Of a DNA stretch of 64,000 nucleotides, positions 25,440 through 38,679 are shown one piece after another (the first letter of the stretch is position 1; every line of letters begins with the position of its first letter). A program made the translations under genes and the position numbers. The notes beneath the pieces were generated by a model. It was not told the origin of the DNA. It searched no databases and saw nothing but the letters and a program-made list of their open reading frames with translations. Source of the DNA: Pseudomonas monteilii NBRC 103158 = DSM 14164 (GTDB lineage: Bacteria; Pseudomonadota; Gammaproteobacteria; Pseudomonadales; Pseudomonadaceae); the NCBI RefSeq assembly GCF_000730605.1, contig NZ_BBIS01000009.1, positions 284,673 to 348,672 of the forward strand, read 5' to 3'.

Positions 25440-27835
25440 AACTGCCAGCGCACGCCCAGGTTCACGCCGCTGGCTTCCTGCTGGCGGCTGTCCAGGTTGG
25501 CGGTGTACTGCACGCCGCCATGCAGGCTCAGCGCCCCACTGACCTGCGCCACCACGCCGCCTTCCAGTTGTGCCGAGGTGTAGCGGTAGTCGGTCTTGAT
25601 CTTGTCGACATCATCGAAGGTCAACGTATCGCGGCCACCGTCGCCGTGCCACAGGTTGAGCTGTGCATAGGGCTGCAACAGGCGGCCGCTGCTGCCCGTA
25701 AACGCACCTTCAAGACGTACCCCCAATCGGCCGGTCAGTTCTACTTGTGCGTCATGGCTGATGCGCGAAACACTGTCGCTTGCGCTGTCGAGCGAGACCT
25801 TCTGTGCAATCAACTGCGCTTGTGGCTCCAGGGTCCAGCGCTCGGACAGCGCGATGGGGTAGCCGGACTCCAGCGAAGCCGTCCAGGCATGGCCGTCGAT
25901 GTTCAGCTTGTCGCCACGGTCCGAACGGGCACGGCCATCGAGGCGGGTGTACTGCAACACGGTATCCAGATAAGCACCTTGTGGCCCGACCAGCGTCCAG
26001 TAGGTGCCGACGCTATCGCCATCAAGCCTCAGATCGCCGACGCTTCGGTTCTCCTCGGCCAAGGCGAAACCCTTGACGTCGGCCTCCAGGCGGCTGTGAC
26101 TGACGTAGAGGCCAACATGCTGCCGATAACCGTTGTCGCCAACCTTGGCGTACAAGTCCTGCCCAACCTTGAAACCGTACAGATCGCCATCCAGGCTCGG
26201 GCTGACCGTACCGCTCCATTGCTGGCGCACCGTGCCGCCGTAGGCCTGGCCCCAACTGGCGGGTAGGGCGCTTTTGCCCTTGAGCAACTGTTGGTCACCC
26301 TGGCGTTGGTGGAAGGTGCCTAACGCTTGGCGGGCGATGATTGCGGCGCCTCGGGGGGCTGCGGCGTAAACCGGTACTTCTGGGCGATAAAGCGGCAAGC
26401 TCTCGCCTTGCACGGGGGCGGGCAAGTCGACCTGGCCCGGCGCCGGGGCAGCGACAGGTGGTGTTTCGGCAGGCGCTATCACGGGGGGCTCGCCGGGCGC
26501 TGGCGCCGGTGCAGGCGCGGGTGGTGCCTCCACGTTCGAGCGCAGGTACCAGCTGTTTTCGCTGCCAGCAGTAACGCCGCCTTTGAACAGGCGATAGTCG
26601 TAGGCGCCAACCGATAGCGTCTTCGTCTGCACAAAGGCTTTAGAAGTACTGGTGGCACCATCACGGGCTTCGACGACCTGGATACCATTCTGAGCAGTCG
26701 CTGCACCCGCACCATTGAGGTTGTTGATGGACAATTTGGTAGAGCCGCTGATGGCCCCTCGGCTGACCACCAGGCGGTCGGAGTCGGCACCGTCACCTGC
26801 CAGCACGCTGTTCAGGCGCAAAGTGCCGTTGTTGCCGGTGTAATCGCCCAGGATGGTCAAACGGCCCTTTGCGTCGCTGCCACTGCTCAGGTCGATGGTA
26901 CCGGCGTTAACCACCGATGCCTTGCTGTCACTCTGGATACTGACGATGCTGCCCTGGCGGCTGATCAGCGAGCTGCTCGCATCAATTTGCAAGGTGCCGT
27001 TGCCCGTGGCAGGGATTACGCGTGGTTGGTCGGCGCCCAGATCTCCCAGGGTGAGGGTATCGTCGAGGGTCAGCTGGCTGCCTTGTTTGAGGTTGATGCT
27101 TTCCCAGTTGGCGTACAAGGCACCTTTGCCGACCTGACTCTGCTCGAACGAAAGCGTGTCCGTGCCGGTGCCGCCGTCCAGGATAACGGCCGAGTTGCCG
27201 AGGTCGAGGGTGCGGACAGTAGCCGTGTCATTCCCATTCTCCAGGATGACTCGTTTGCCGATCTGACCGCCAGTCCAGGTAAACACATCATCGTCATTGC
27301 CAGTGCGTATTTCGCCTTTGAGCGTGCCGCCACTGAGGGTGATCTTGTCTACGCCGCTACTGGTGCTGATATCACCGCCGATGGTGCCACCGGTCATGGT
27401 GATCGTGTCATTGCCAAGCCCACTGACGACATTGCCGACAACGAGGGTTTCAATCCCGAGATTTTGGGAAATATTGAGAGTGTTGTCAGCAAGCTTGAGA
27501 TCTATCCGGCCAATGCTGCCGCCCTGGAAGTCGGCGATGTCACCATCTTCAAACGCGCCCGTAATAGTTCCGCCGGTCATGGTGAACGTGTCCATGTCAC
27601 CGCCCTGGTTCAGCGAGCCCAACGTACCGCCAGACATGGTGTACGTGTCTTGGCCATTGCCTTGCTGCAATGACAGTACCGTGCCGCCGCCGATGGTGAA
27701 CGTGTCAGCCGCATTTGTCTGCACCAGGGCACCCAGATTGTCACCGGGTGAAACGGTCAGGGATTCAGCGTGAGCCAGCAAAGGCAGGGTAAGCAGGGGG
27801 AATGCGGCAGGCAGCAGCAGGCGAGGGCAGCGCAT
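25436..27835 (-). CDS. type V autotransporter with pertactin-like passenger, 799 aa
   Basis: Signal peptide MRCPRLLLPAAFPLLTLPLLAHA; passenger of about 400 residues; proline-alanine linker near residues 438-475 (APPAPAPAPAPGEPP); C-terminal barrel ending GVNLGVRWQF. The first 200 passenger residues are a run of about 20-residue repeats with the core (T)(F/I)T(M/I/L)xGGT(I/L/V), for example DTYTMSGGTLGS, DTFTMTGGTITG, DTITMTGGTIGG, DKITLSGGTLKG, each giving one rung of a beta-helix. No catalytic motif seen, so adhesion or surface role is more likely than protease. Single gene, convergent with the LysE gene. Confidence 0.9.
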   Translation of the reverse strand: MRCPRLLLPAAFPLLTLPLLAHAESLTVSPGDNLGALVQTNAADTFTIGGGTVLSLQQGNGQDTYTMSGGTLGSLNQGGDMDTFTMTGGTITGAFEDGDIADFQGGSIGRIDLKLADNTLNISQNLGIETLVVGNVVSGLGNDTITMTGGTIGGDISTSSGVDKITLSGGTLKGEIRTGNDDDVFTWTGGQIGKRVILENGNDTATVRTLDLGNSAVILDGGTGTDTLSFEQSQVGKGALYANWESINLKQGSQLTLDDTLTLGDLGADQPRVIPATGNGTLQIDASSSLISRQGSIVSIQSDSKASVVNAGTIDLSSGSDAKGRLTILGDYTGNNGTLRLNSVLAGDGADSDRLVVSRGAISGSTKLSINNLNGAGAATAQNGIQVVEARDGATSTSKAFVQTKTLSVGAYDYRLFKGGVTAGSENSWYLRSNVEAPPAPAPAPAPGEPPVIAPAETPPVAAPAPGQVDLPAPVQGESLPLYRPEVPVYAAAPRGAAIIARQALGTFHQRQGDQQLLKGKSALPASWGQAYGGTVRQQWSGTVSPSLDGDLYGFKVGQDLYAKVGDNGYRQHVGLYVSHSRLEADVKGFALAEENRSVGDLRLDGDSVGTYWTLVGPQGAYLDTVLQYTRLDGRARSDRGDKLNIDGHAWTASLESGYPIALSERWTLEPQAQLIAQKVSLDSASDSVSRISHDAQVELTGRLGVRLEGAFTGSSGRLLQPYAQLNLWHGDGGRDTLTFDDVDKIKTDYRYTSAQLEGGVVAQVSGALSLHGGVQYTANLDSRQQEASGVNLGVRWQF

Positions 27836-27956
27836 AGGCAGGTCTCCGTGTCCATTGAAGGGGCCACTACCTGAAGCGTCGCTTCGGCCCTGCCTGTGTT
27901 TTATGTAATGCGCAGTGACGGGACAACTGGCAGAAATGTCAGGTGGCCCGCTGCCA

Positions 27957-28232
27957 TCAATCGCGGTAGAAGGTTTGCACCAGGTGGTAGCCGAACTTGC
28001 TCTTGATCGGCCCGTGCACCACGCGCAGCGGCTTTTTGAAGATCACCTGGTCGATGGCACCGACCATCTGGCCCGGGCGGATTTCACCCAGGTCGCCACC
28101 GCGTTTGCCTGATGGGCAAATGGAGAACTTTTTAGCCAGTACGTCGAAAGCCTCGCCGTTGGCGATGCGCTGCTTGAGCTTTTCGGCTTCGTCAGCGGTC
28201 TTGACCAGGATGTGGCGGGCTTGGGCTTTCAT
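27957..28232 (-). CDS. parvulin-type peptidyl-prolyl isomerase, 91 aa
   Basis: Single-domain parvulin without signal peptide, so cytoplasmic. Motifs: ARHILVKTADEAEKLKQRI, FSICPSGKRGGDLGEIRPGQMV and the end KSKFGYHLVQTFYRD. Start at ATG 28232 (MKAQARHI) matches the known short PpiC length; the longer frame from 28265 overlaps the preceding stop. It follows the acetoacetyl-CoA synthetase gene with 32 bases between. A second short parvulin lies at 38680-38961. Confidence 0.9.
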   Translation of the reverse strand: MKAQARHILVKTADEAEKLKQRIANGEAFDVLAKKFSICPSGKRGGDLGEIRPGQMVGAIDQVIFKKPLRVVHGPIKSKFGYHLVQTFYRD

Positions 28233-28264
28233 GGGGTACCTGTGCTTCGGGGAAAAGGGCGGCA

Positions 28265-30223
<1,959 letters not shown>

Positions 30224-30326
30224 GCGGTTCCTCCCGTTACTGCCAACTGCGGGCTTGTTCTTTGTGGGACAGGTATCCGCTATCCCCTGTGGGAGCGCAA
30301 GCTTTCAGATGCCGAGCAAGGCGTGC

Positions 30327-30806
30327 TTACTCTACTTTAGCCTTTTGCACGTCCTGCGATGCCGACCACACGCGGTAGCGCACTTCGACATCCTTGGGCA
30401 CATACACCACCACTGGCAATTTGCTGTTGTAGCGCAGCAGGAAGCCGTCACCGACCACCGGCACGAAGGCGTCGGTCTTTTTGCCATCCGGGCAGGCCAT
30501 CAGCGTGCTGGCCGGGCCGCTGACCTTGTCCAGGCGGTAGTAGTTGTAGCCCCAGCCATCCAGGGTGCGTTCTTCCAGGTTGCCGCCCAGGCGTTGGCGA
30601 TTGCAGTCCACCTGCAGCGTCTTGCCGGCGAGGATTTCCAGTTTATAGGCCGACTCATCGGCCTGTGCCGGCAGGTGGATCACCTGCCGGGTGAAGCCTT
30701 TTTCTGCCTCGGGGTAGGGGGCGACGTCCTTCAGGCTGGCAGCCATCACAGGGGCTGCGGCAGCCAGGGTCAGGGCCAGAATCGCGGTCATCGGGGTAGG
30801 GCGCAT
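30327..30806 (-). CDS. eco: ecotin, periplasmic serine protease inhibitor, 159 aa
   Basis: Signal peptide [17 protein letters not shown] and an ecotin domain: [19 protein letters not shown], the disulfide pair around [10 protein letters not shown] and MACPDGKK, the reactive loop ASTLMACPD with Met at the P1 site, and [22 protein letters not shown]. It blocks trypsin-like proteases, for example elastase of phagocytes or predators. Start ATG 30806 follows AAGGAGG with short spacing; ATG 30791 is a possible alternative. It interrupts the order of the 3-hydroxybutyrate genes, an unusual place. Confidence 0.92.
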   Translation of the reverse strand: MRPTPMTAILALTLAAAAPVMAASLKDVAPYPEAEKGFTRQVIHLPAQADESAYKLEILAGKTLQVDCNRQRLGGNLEERTLDGWGYNYYRLDKVSGPASTLMACPDGKKTDAFVPVVGDGFLLRYNSKLPVVVYVPKDVEVRYRVWSASQDVQKAKVE

Positions 30807-30861
30807 AAGGCCTCCTTGCAAATAATCGAATGCGAGATCACCGCCAGGCCCAGGCTGCCCG

Positions 30862-31632
30862 TCACTGGGCCAACCAGCCACCATCGACGTTCCAGGCGGC
30901 GCCGCGAACCTGGCTTGCGGCCTCGCTGCACAAGAATAGTACCAGCTCACCCAGGTGTTCGGGGGTGACGAACGCCAGCGATGGTTGTTTCTCGGCCAGC
31001 AGATCATGCTGTGCCTGCAGCGGATCGCCACCGGTGGCAGCACGGTCGTCGATCTGCTTCTGCACCAGCGGGGTCAGCACCCAGCCTGGGCAGATGGCAT
31101 TGCAGGTGACATTGCTGGTGGCCGTTTCCAGCCCGACCACCTTGGTCAGGCCGACCACACCATGTTTGGCCGCCACATAGGCTGCCTTGCCAGTCGAACC
31201 GACCAGGCCATGTACCGAAGCGATGTTGATGATGCGCCCCCAGTTGCGCGCGCGCATGCCCGGCAGCGCCAGCCGCGTGCCATGGAACACGGCCGACAGG
31301 TTGAGGGCGATGATCTTGTCCCAGCTTTCCTGCGGGAACTGCTCCACCGGTGCTACATGCTGGATGCCGGCATTGTTGACCAGCATGTCGACACCACCGA
31401 ATTCGCGTTCGGCCAGGGCGAACAACGCTTCGATCTGGGCCACGTCCGACAGGTCGGCCGGGTGGTGAACGGCCTTCACCCCGTGCCGGCTGATCTCGGC
31501 CAGCGCCGGTGCCGGGTCGCCAAAGCCGTTGAGCACGATATCGGCGCCCGCGCGGGCCAGCACCTGGGCGATGCCTAAGCCGATGCCGCTGGTGGAACCG
31601 GTGACGAGTGCAGTCTTGCCTTTGAGGGTCAT
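30862..31632 (-). CDS. D-3-hydroxybutyrate dehydrogenase (SDR), 256 aa
   Basis: Short-chain dehydrogenase that oxidises 3-hydroxybutyrate to acetoacetate with NAD. Motifs: [31 protein letters not shown], the catalytic Ser in [11 protein letters not shown] and YVAAKHG (Tyr, Lys), and the family end [10 protein letters not shown]. The phrase [24 protein letters not shown] is typical of the HBDH group. Start ATG 31632 follows AAGGAG; it begins 11 bases after the GntP gene ends, so both share one transcript. Confidence 0.93.
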   Translation of the reverse strand: MTLKGKTALVTGSTSGIGLGIAQVLARAGADIVLNGFGDPAPALAEISRHGVKAVHHPADLSDVAQIEALFALAEREFGGVDMLVNNAGIQHVAPVEQFPQESWDKIIALNLSAVFHGTRLALPGMRARNWGRIINIASVHGLVGSTGKAAYVAAKHGVVGLTKVVGLETATSNVTCNAICPGWVLTPLVQKQIDDRAATGGDPLQAQHDLLAEKQPSLAFVTPEHLGELVLFLCSEAASQVRGAAWNVDGGWLAQ

Positions 31633-31642
31633 GCATAGCTCC

Positions 31643-33034
31643 TTAGACGATGCCAGTGGCGTAGAACGTGGCGATGACAACGAACACCGCCAGGGTCTTG
31701 ATCAGGGTAATACCGAAAATATCCTTGTAGGCCTCGCGGTGGGTCAGGCCGGTCACCGCCAGCAAGGTGATCACCGCGCCGTTGTGTGGCAGGGTGTCCA
31801 TGCCACCGCTGGCCATGGCGGCCACCCGGTGCAGTACTTCGAGCGGGATGTTGGCGGCATGGGCGGCGGCGATGAACGTGTCGCCCATGGCCGCCAGGGC
31901 GATGCTCATGCCGCCCGAGGCGGAGCCTGTGATGCCGGCGAGCAAGGTCACGGTGATGGCTTCGTTGACCAGCGGGTTGGGGATGCCACGCAGGGCATCG
32001 GCCAGCACCAGAAAGCCTGGCAGCGAGGCGATCACTGCACCAAAGCCATATTCAGAAGCGGTATTCATGGCCGCCAGCAAGGCACCACCCACCGCGCTTT
32101 TGGTGCCTTCGGCAAGGCGCGTGCGGATGGCGCCAAAGGCACACACCAGCACCATGAGGATGCCCACCAGCAATGCCGCCTGCACTGCCCAGATGGCCGT
32201 GAGCTTGGCCACGTCGCTTTGCACTGGCGCGTTCATGCCGGGCAGTTGCAGGCTGTGGCTGGGGCCGTACCACTGCGGGATCCAGTGGGTGAACAGCAGG
32301 TTCATCACCCCCACCAGCAGCAGGGGCGCCAAGGCCAGCCAGGGGTTAGGCAGGGCCAGGTCGGCAGCGGTTTCCGGCTCATTGCGCAGGTCGGTGCCAT
32401 AGCCTTCACCCGCACGCTGGGCTTTGTTGCGTTGGCGTTGCAAGTAGGCCATGCCGGTAAAGAACACGAACAACGTGCCGATCAGGCCCAGCCACGGCGC
32501 CGCCCAGGCGGTGGTGTTGAAGAAGGTGCTGGGGATGATGTTCTGGATTTGCGGGGTGCCCGGCAGGGCGTCCATGGTGAACGAGAACGCGCCCAAGGCG
32601 ATGGTGGCCGGGATCAGGCGCTTGGGGATGTTGCTCTGGCGGAACATTTCGGCGGCGAACGGGTACACCGCGAACACCACCACGAACAGCGAGACACCGC
32701 CATAGGTGAGCAGGGCACAAACCAGCACGATTACCAGCATCGCCTGACGGGTGCCAAGCAGGCGGATGGCGGCGGCGACGATCGATCGGGAAAAGCCGGA
32801 CAGTTCGATCAGCTTGCCAAACACTGCGCCCAGCAGGAACACCGGGAAGTAGAGCTTGATGAAGCCAACCATTTTCTCCATGAACACCCCGGTGAACGCG
32901 GGGGCCACGGCAGAGGGGTCGGTGAGCAGGACGGCGCCGAGGGCGGCAATGGGGGCAAAGAGGATTACGCTGTAACCGCGATAGGCAGCCAGCATCAGCA
33001 GGGCCAGAGCGGCGAGGGCGATGAGCACGGTCAT
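31643..33034 (-). CDS. GntP-family permease, probably for 3-hydroxybutyrate, 463 aa
   Basis: Inner-membrane carrier with about twelve helices and the GntP/CitM-type pattern KMVGFIKLYFPVFLLGAVFGKLIE and FSRSIVAAAIRLLGTRQAML. Other members take up gluconate or 3-hydroxybutyrate; the dehydrogenase directly downstream makes the latter the natural guess. AGGAG lies before the ATG. A good sigma-54 promoter (33084-33100) stands about 50 bases upstream, with activator-type dyads behind it. Confidence 0.88.
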   Translation of the reverse strand: MTVLIALAALALLMLAAYRGYSVILFAPIAALGAVLLTDPSAVAPAFTGVFMEKMVGFIKLYFPVFLLGAVFGKLIELSGFSRSIVAAAIRLLGTRQAMLVIVLVCALLTYGGVSLFVVVFAVYPFAAEMFRQSNIPKRLIPATIALGAFSFTMDALPGTPQIQNIIPSTFFNTTAWAAPWLGLIGTLFVFFTGMAYLQRQRNKAQRAGEGYGTDLRNEPETAADLALPNPWLALAPLLLVGVMNLLFTHWIPQWYGPSHSLQLPGMNAPVQSDVAKLTAIWAVQAALLVGILMVLVCAFGAIRTRLAEGTKSAVGGALLAAMNTASEYGFGAVIASLPGFLVLADALRGIPNPLVNEAITVTLLAGITGSASGGMSIALAAMGDTFIAAAHAANIPLEVLHRVAAMASGGMDTLPHNGAVITLLAVTGLTHREAYKDIFGITLIKTLAVFVVIATFYATGIV

Positions 33035-33083
33035 CGGGGTGGGTCTCCTGGGTGAGTCTTGTTTTTATCGGTGTGCAGGAGAT

Positions 33084-33100
33084 AGCGGGAATCGTGCCAA
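33084..33100 (-). promoter_or_regulatory. sigma-54 (-24/-12) promoter of the 3-hydroxybutyrate operon
   Basis: Reading the minus strand, TTGGCACGATTCCCGCT matches the RpoN consensus YTGGCACGNNNNTTGCW at all fixed positions except the two T of the -12 box (CC here); the GG and GC pairs are correctly ten bases apart. The start point would fall near 33073, giving a leader of about 40 bases to the GntP ATG. A sigma-54 activator gene lies immediately upstream. Confidence 0.75.
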
Positions 33101-33149
33101 AATGTAAGTTATTGATTTGTAGGTGTTTTTTGTTTGTTCTGAAATATTT

Positions 33150-33245
33150 GTCTCTAATTCGAGATTTTTGTTTCGCTTTGCGTCCTGTCAAGGCACAAGG
33201 GCAAAGCCCTTGCCATAGTCTCAATATAGAAACTAGAGTCTCTAA

Positions 33246-33253
<8 letters not shown>
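33150..33253. promoter_or_regulatory. three 16-bp dyad sites, probable activator binding sites
   Basis: GTCTCTAATCAGAGAC at 33238-33253 is a perfect 6-4-6 palindrome; GTCTCAATATAGAAAC at 33218-33233 and GTCTCTAATTCGAGAT at 33150-33165 are variants with the same GTCTC start and AT-rich centre. The first two are 20 bases apart start to start. They lie about 77-180 bases upstream of the predicted transcription start, the usual distance for sigma-54 enhancer sites, and the perfect one overlaps the stop codon of the regulator gene. Confidence 0.65.
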
Positions 33254-34628
<1,375 letters not shown>

Positions 34629-34669
34629 GGGGCAAATTCCGAATCATGTGAAGGCCGGGCCTGTAAAAC

Positions 34670-35686
34670 CTAACCTCTGGGGTCGAATGCTTCGCGCAAG
34701 GCGTCCCCGATAAACACCAGCAACGACAAGATCACCGCCAGCGCGAAAAACGCGGTAAAGCCCAGCCATGGCGCCTCCAGGTGTTGCTTGCCCTGGGTCA
34801 CCAACTCACCCAGCGAAGCACTCCCGGCCGGCATGCCAAACCCGAGGAAATCCAGTGCGGTCAGGGTAGTGATCGCCCCGGTCAGCATGAATGGCACGTA
34901 GGTCAGCGTGGCGTTCATGGCGTTGGGCAAAATATGTCGCAGCATCACCTGGCTGTCCGGCAGGCCCAACGCCCGGGCTGCCTTTACATACTCCAGGTTT
35001 CGCCCCCGCAGAAACTCGGCGCGTACCACATCGACCAACGTCAGCCAAGAGAACAGCGCCATGATCCCCAGCAACCACCAGAAATCCGGTTCGACAAAGC
35101 CGCTGAGGATGATCAGCAGGTACAGCACCGGTAAGCCTGACCACACTTCCAGCAGCCGCTGGCCGAGCAGGTCGACCCAACCGCCGTGGTAGCCCTGCAA
35201 CGCGCCGGCTATCACGCCAATGAGCACGCTTACGACGGTCAGGGCAAAAGCGAACAGCAGCGATACCCGCGTGCCGTACAGTACCCGCGCCAGCACATCG
35301 CGCCCTTGATCGTCGGTACCCAGCCAGTTGCTTGCACTTGGCGGGCTGGGGGTGGGTACTTGCAGGTCGTAGTTGGGGGTGTCGGCGCTGAACGGGATGG
35401 GCGCGAACAGCATCCAGCCGCCTTGTTCCGCGATCAGTTGGCGCACATACGCACTGCGGTAATCGGGCTGGAACGGCAACTGGCCACCAAACTGCTGCTC
35501 GGTGTAGCGTTTGAGTGCAGGCATGTACAGCTCGCCCTTGTAGCCCAGCAGCAGGGGTTTATCGTTGGCCACCAGCTCTGCACCCATGCTCAACAGCAAC
35601 AGGCCGGCGAACAGCCACAGCGAGACCCAGCCCAGGCGGTTGCGGCGAAAGCGTTGCAGGCGACGGCGCGAGACGGGGGAAAGCAT
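34670..35686 (-). CDS. yejE: peptide ABC transporter permease YejE, 338 aa
   Basis: Second membrane subunit of the YejABEF-type uptake system for peptides (microcin C and others). The N-terminus SRRRLQRFRRNRLGWVSLWLFAGLLLLSMGAEL and the long periplasmic stretch MPALKRYTEQQFGGQLPFQPDY are typical of YejE; the ABC-contact loop EFLRGRNLEYVKAARALGLPDSQVMLRHILPNA (EAA motif) is intact. Overlaps yejB by one base. Downstream, where yejF (ATPase) usually follows, is the sigma-54 activator gene instead. Confidence 0.92.
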   Translation of the reverse strand: MLSPVSRRRLQRFRRNRLGWVSLWLFAGLLLLSMGAELVANDKPLLLGYKGELYMPALKRYTEQQFGGQLPFQPDYRSAYVRQLIAEQGGWMLFAPIPFSADTPNYDLQVPTPSPPSASNWLGTDDQGRDVLARVLYGTRVSLLFAFALTVVSVLIGVIAGALQGYHGGWVDLLGQRLLEVWSGLPVLYLLIILSGFVEPDFWWLLGIMALFSWLTLVDVVRAEFLRGRNLEYVKAARALGLPDSQVMLRHILPNAMNATLTYVPFMLTGAITTLTALDFLGFGMPAGSASLGELVTQGKQHLEAPWLGFTAFFALAVILSLLVFIGDALREAFDPRG

Positions 35687-36744
35687 CAGTGCGCCCTCGT
35701 ATCGAAGTCGATGCGAGGGTCGAGCAACGTGTACGACAGGTCGCCGATCAGGCGGATCAAAAGGCCCGCCAGGGTGAAGATGAACAGTGTGCCGAACACG
35801 ACCGGGTAATCCCGCGACACTGCTGCGTCATAGCTCATGCGGCCCAGGCCATCGAGCGAAAAGATCACTTCGATCAGCAAGGAACCGGCGAAGAACACCG
35901 TTATCAGTGCCTGCGGCAAGCCCGCTACCACCAACAGCATGGCATTGCGCAGTACATGGCCATACAGCACCCGGCGTTCACTCAGGCCTTTGGCCCGGGC
36001 GGTGACCACGTATTGGCGGGAAATCTCGTCGAGGAAGGCGTTCTTGGTCAGCAACGTGAGGGTCGCGAAACCGCCAATCACCAAGGCGCCGACTGGCAGC
36101 ACCAGGTGCCAGAAGTAGTCGGCAACCTTGCCCAGCAGGCTGAGTTCGTCGAAGTTGTCCGAAACCAGGCCACGCACCGGGAACCAGTTGAGCGAGGTCC
36201 CTCCGGCGAACAGCACGATCAGCAGCAAGGCGAACAGGAACGAGGGCAGGGCATAGCCGACCACAATCAGCGCGCTGCTCCAGGCATCGAACCGGCTGCC
36301 GTGGCGCACCGCTTTGCGTATGCCCAGCGGGATCGACACCAGGTAGGTGATCAGCGTGGCCCAGAAACCCAGCGACAGGGTGACCGGCAACTTGTCCAGG
36401 ATCAGGTCCGTGACCTTGGCACCGCGGAAGAAACTGTTGCCGAAGTCCAGCCGGGCATACTGGCCCAGCATCAGCCACAAGCGCTCGGGGGCGGATTTGT
36501 CGAAACCGTACTGGCGCTTGATCTCCTCGATCAGTTTCGGGTCCAGGCCTCGTGTGGCGCGGGACTCACCATGCACCACTTCGGCCCGCGCGCCGGGTGC
36601 GCCGCCGCCAAGGCCTTGCAGGCGCGCCACGGCCTGTTCTACCGGGCCACCCGGCGCAGCCTGGACGATGGCGAAGTTGACCAGCAAGATCGCCAGCAGG
36701 GTCGGGATGATCAACAACAGACGGCGCAGGATGTAGGTGGTCAT
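35686..36744 (-). CDS. yejB: peptide ABC transporter permease YejB, 352 aa
   Basis: First membrane subunit. Start at ATG 36744 ([24 protein letters not shown]), the standard N-terminus of this permease group; the longer frame runs back into yejA. The EAA loop reads [32 protein letters not shown] long extracytoplasmic segment after helix 1 ([24 protein letters not shown]) is typical of YejB. Overlaps yejA by four bases, so coupled translation is expected. Confidence 0.92.
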   Translation of the reverse strand: MTTYILRRLLLIIPTLLAILLVNFAIVQAAPGGPVEQAVARLQGLGGGAPGARAEVVHGESRATRGLDPKLIEEIKRQYGFDKSAPERLWLMLGQYARLDFGNSFFRGAKVTDLILDKLPVTLSLGFWATLITYLVSIPLGIRKAVRHGSRFDAWSSALIVVGYALPSFLFALLLIVLFAGGTSLNWFPVRGLVSDNFDELSLLGKVADYFWHLVLPVGALVIGGFATLTLLTKNAFLDEISRQYVVTARAKGLSERRVLYGHVLRNAMLLVVAGLPQALITVFFAGSLLIEVIFSLDGLGRMSYDAAVSRDYPVVFGTLFIFTLAGLLIRLIGDLSYTLLDPRIDFDTRAH

Positions 36745-38564
36745 GGCAAGGCCTTCTGGCGTTCGGCCATTTGCGCGTTGGTCAGCGGGGTGGGGCTGAT
36801 CTCCCACCAGGTGTCCAGGCCTTCGTCATAGGCCGCCTGGACCTTGGGCAGGCCAAAGCGGTTCCACCAGGCGGTGGAGCTACCTGGCGGGTAGTAGTTG
36901 GGGATCCAGTAGTAGTTCCATTGCAGCACCCGGTCCAGGGCGCGGGCGTGCTGCAGCATGTCGGCCTGGGTGTCGGCACGCACCAGGCCGTCGATCAGGC
37001 GGTCCACGGCCGGGTCTTGCAGCACCATCAGGTTGTTCGAGCCGGGGTCGTGGGCGGCTGCCGAGCCAAAGTAGTTGTACAACTCGGCACCCGGCGACAG
37101 GGTAACCGGGTAGCCGGTGACGATCATGTCGTAGTCGCGCGCCATCAGCCGGTTGACGTACTGGGCAGCGTCGACATTGCGGATGTTCAGGGTGACGCCG
37201 ATCTGGGCCAGGTTGCGCTTCCACGGCAGCAGCAGGCGCTCCATGCCCGCCTGGCCGTTGAGGAAGGTGAATGCCAGCGGTGTGCCGTCGCTGTTCACCA
37301 GCCGGTCGCCTTCGGGGTGCCAACCGGCTTGTTCAAGCAGGGCCAGGGCCTGCAACTGTTGTTTGCGGATGATCCCGGACCCGTCGGTGACCGGGGCGCT
37401 GAACACCGTGGTGAAAACTTCGCCCGGTACGTTTCCGCGCAACGGTTCAAGCAGCTTCAGCTCGCCAGCATCCGGCAGCTTGCGGGCTGCCAGCGGCGTG
37501 TTGGAGAACACGCTTTGTTGGCGGATGTACATATTGCGCATCATCTGCCGGTTGCTCCACTCGTAGTCCCACAACATGCCCAGCGCCTGGCGCACCCGGC
37601 GGTCCTTGAACTGCGGCTGGTCGAGGTTGAACACGAAGCCTTGGGCCACTTGCGGTTTGGCCGGGCCAAGGTGGGCGCGTTGCAGGCGACCATCCTCCAG
37701 TTGCGCACCGTTGTAGCCCAGGGTGTAAGCGGTGGCGGAGAACTCACGGTTGTAGTCGTAACCCCCGCCTTTGAGCACCTGCCGGGCCACCTCGGTATCG
37801 CCGAAGTACTCGATGCGTAGCTTGTCGAAATTGTAGCGGCCACGGCTGGCGGGCAGGTCGCGCGCCCACCAGGTGGGGTCGCGTTCGAAGGTGATGCTGC
37901 GGCCGTTGTCGATGCGCCCGATGCGGTACGGGCCGCTGCCGACTGGCTTGTCAAAACCGGCACCGTTGGCGAAGTCGCGTTGCTGCCAGTCGTGTTCGGG
38001 CAGTACCGGCAGGCTGGCGAGGTCAAGGGCCAGGGTGCGGCCGTGCCCGGGCTTGAAGTCGAAGCGCACGCTGTGCGGGTTTTCCACGGTCACACCAGTG
38101 ACGTCGGCGAACTGGGTGCGGTACTTGAGGCTGCCTTTGTTCATCAACAGCTCGAAGGTGAAACGTACGTCTTCGGCACGCACCGGTTTGCCATCGGCGA
38201 AGGTGGCACGCGGGTCGATATTGAAACGTAGCCAGGCATCGTCGGGGCCGCGCTCCATGCTGTGGGCGATCAGGCCATAGACGGTATAGGGTTCATCGAA
38301 CGAGCGCACGGCCAGTGGCGCATACAACAGGCCATCGACTTCGCTGACGCCAATGCCTTTGTCGATGTACGGCAGGATATGGTCGAACTGGCCGATCTCG
38401 ATGGCCGAGCGGCGCAGGATGCCGCCCTTGGGGGCGTTGGGGTTGACGTAGTCAAAGTGCTGGAAGCTGGCGTTGTAGCGGGGAGCTTCACCGTAGACGG
38501 TGAGTGCATGGGTGGGGGCGGCTTGGGTATTGAAAGCTAGACAAAGCAAGAACAGGCCCCACAA
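36741..38564 (-). CDS. yejA: peptide-binding protein YejA (extracellular solute-binding, family 5), about 607 aa
   Basis: Periplasmic binding protein of the Yej system. Signal-like segment [20 protein letters not shown] is followed by [28 protein letters not shown], the YejA hallmark. No ATG fits: the only upstream ATG (38666) would translate straight through a REP element and lacks a ribosome site. I place the start at TTG 38564, just before the hydrophobic stretch, with low certainty because its ribosome site is also poor. The remainder is full length to [14 protein letters not shown]. Confidence 0.82.
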   Translation of the reverse strand: MWGLFLLCLAFNTQAAPTHALTVYGEAPRYNASFQHFDYVNPNAPKGGILRRSAIEIGQFDHILPYIDKGIGVSEVDGLLYAPLAVRSFDEPYTVYGLIAHSMERGPDDAWLRFNIDPRATFADGKPVRAEDVRFTFELLMNKGSLKYRTQFADVTGVTVENPHSVRFDFKPGHGRTLALDLASLPVLPEHDWQQRDFANGAGFDKPVGSGPYRIGRIDNGRSITFERDPTWWARDLPASRGRYNFDKLRIEYFGDTEVARQVLKGGGYDYNREFSATAYTLGYNGAQLEDGRLQRAHLGPAKPQVAQGFVFNLDQPQFKDRRVRQALGMLWDYEWSNRQMMRNMYIRQQSVFSNTPLAARKLPDAGELKLLEPLRGNVPGEVFTTVFSAPVTDGSGIIRKQQLQALALLEQAGWHPEGDRLVNSDGTPLAFTFLNGQAGMERLLLPWKRNLAQIGVTLNIRNVDAAQYVNRLMARDYDMIVTGYPVTLSPGAELYNYFGSAAAHDPGSNNLMVLQDPAVDRLIDGLVRADTQADMLQHARALDRVLQWNYYWIPNYYPPGSSTAWWNRFGLPKVQAAYDEGLDTWWEISPTPLTNAQMAERQKALP

Positions 38565-38568
38565 ACCC

Positions 38569-38655
38569 TGTGGGAGCGGGCGTGCCCGCGAATGCGTCGG
38601 CCCAGGCAACGAGGTTGTCTGGTCTGGGCTATTCGCGGGCAAGCCCGCTCCCACA
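38569..38655. repeat. inverted pair of REP elements (BIME-like)
   Basis: TGTGGGAGCGGGCGTGCCCG at the left end and its inverted counterpart GGGCAAGCCCGCTCCCACA at the right end enclose about 45 bases. Each copy contains its own small palindrome (GCGGGC/GCCCGC with TTCGCG flanks). The pair fills the gap between ppiC and yejA and overlaps the only ATG-started reading of yejA. Confidence 0.8.
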
Positions 38656-38679
38656 CGGACTTTCATCGGCTGCGAGGAC

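Noticed and set aside
31529..33055. 508-codon plus-strand frame opposite the GntP permease
   Set aside because: Rich in His, Gln, Gly and Arg, as expected for the complement of a membrane protein gene; no ribosome site or family match.
35515..36831. 438-codon plus-strand frame opposite yejB
   Set aside because: Shadow of a well-supported permease gene; no recognisable protein features.
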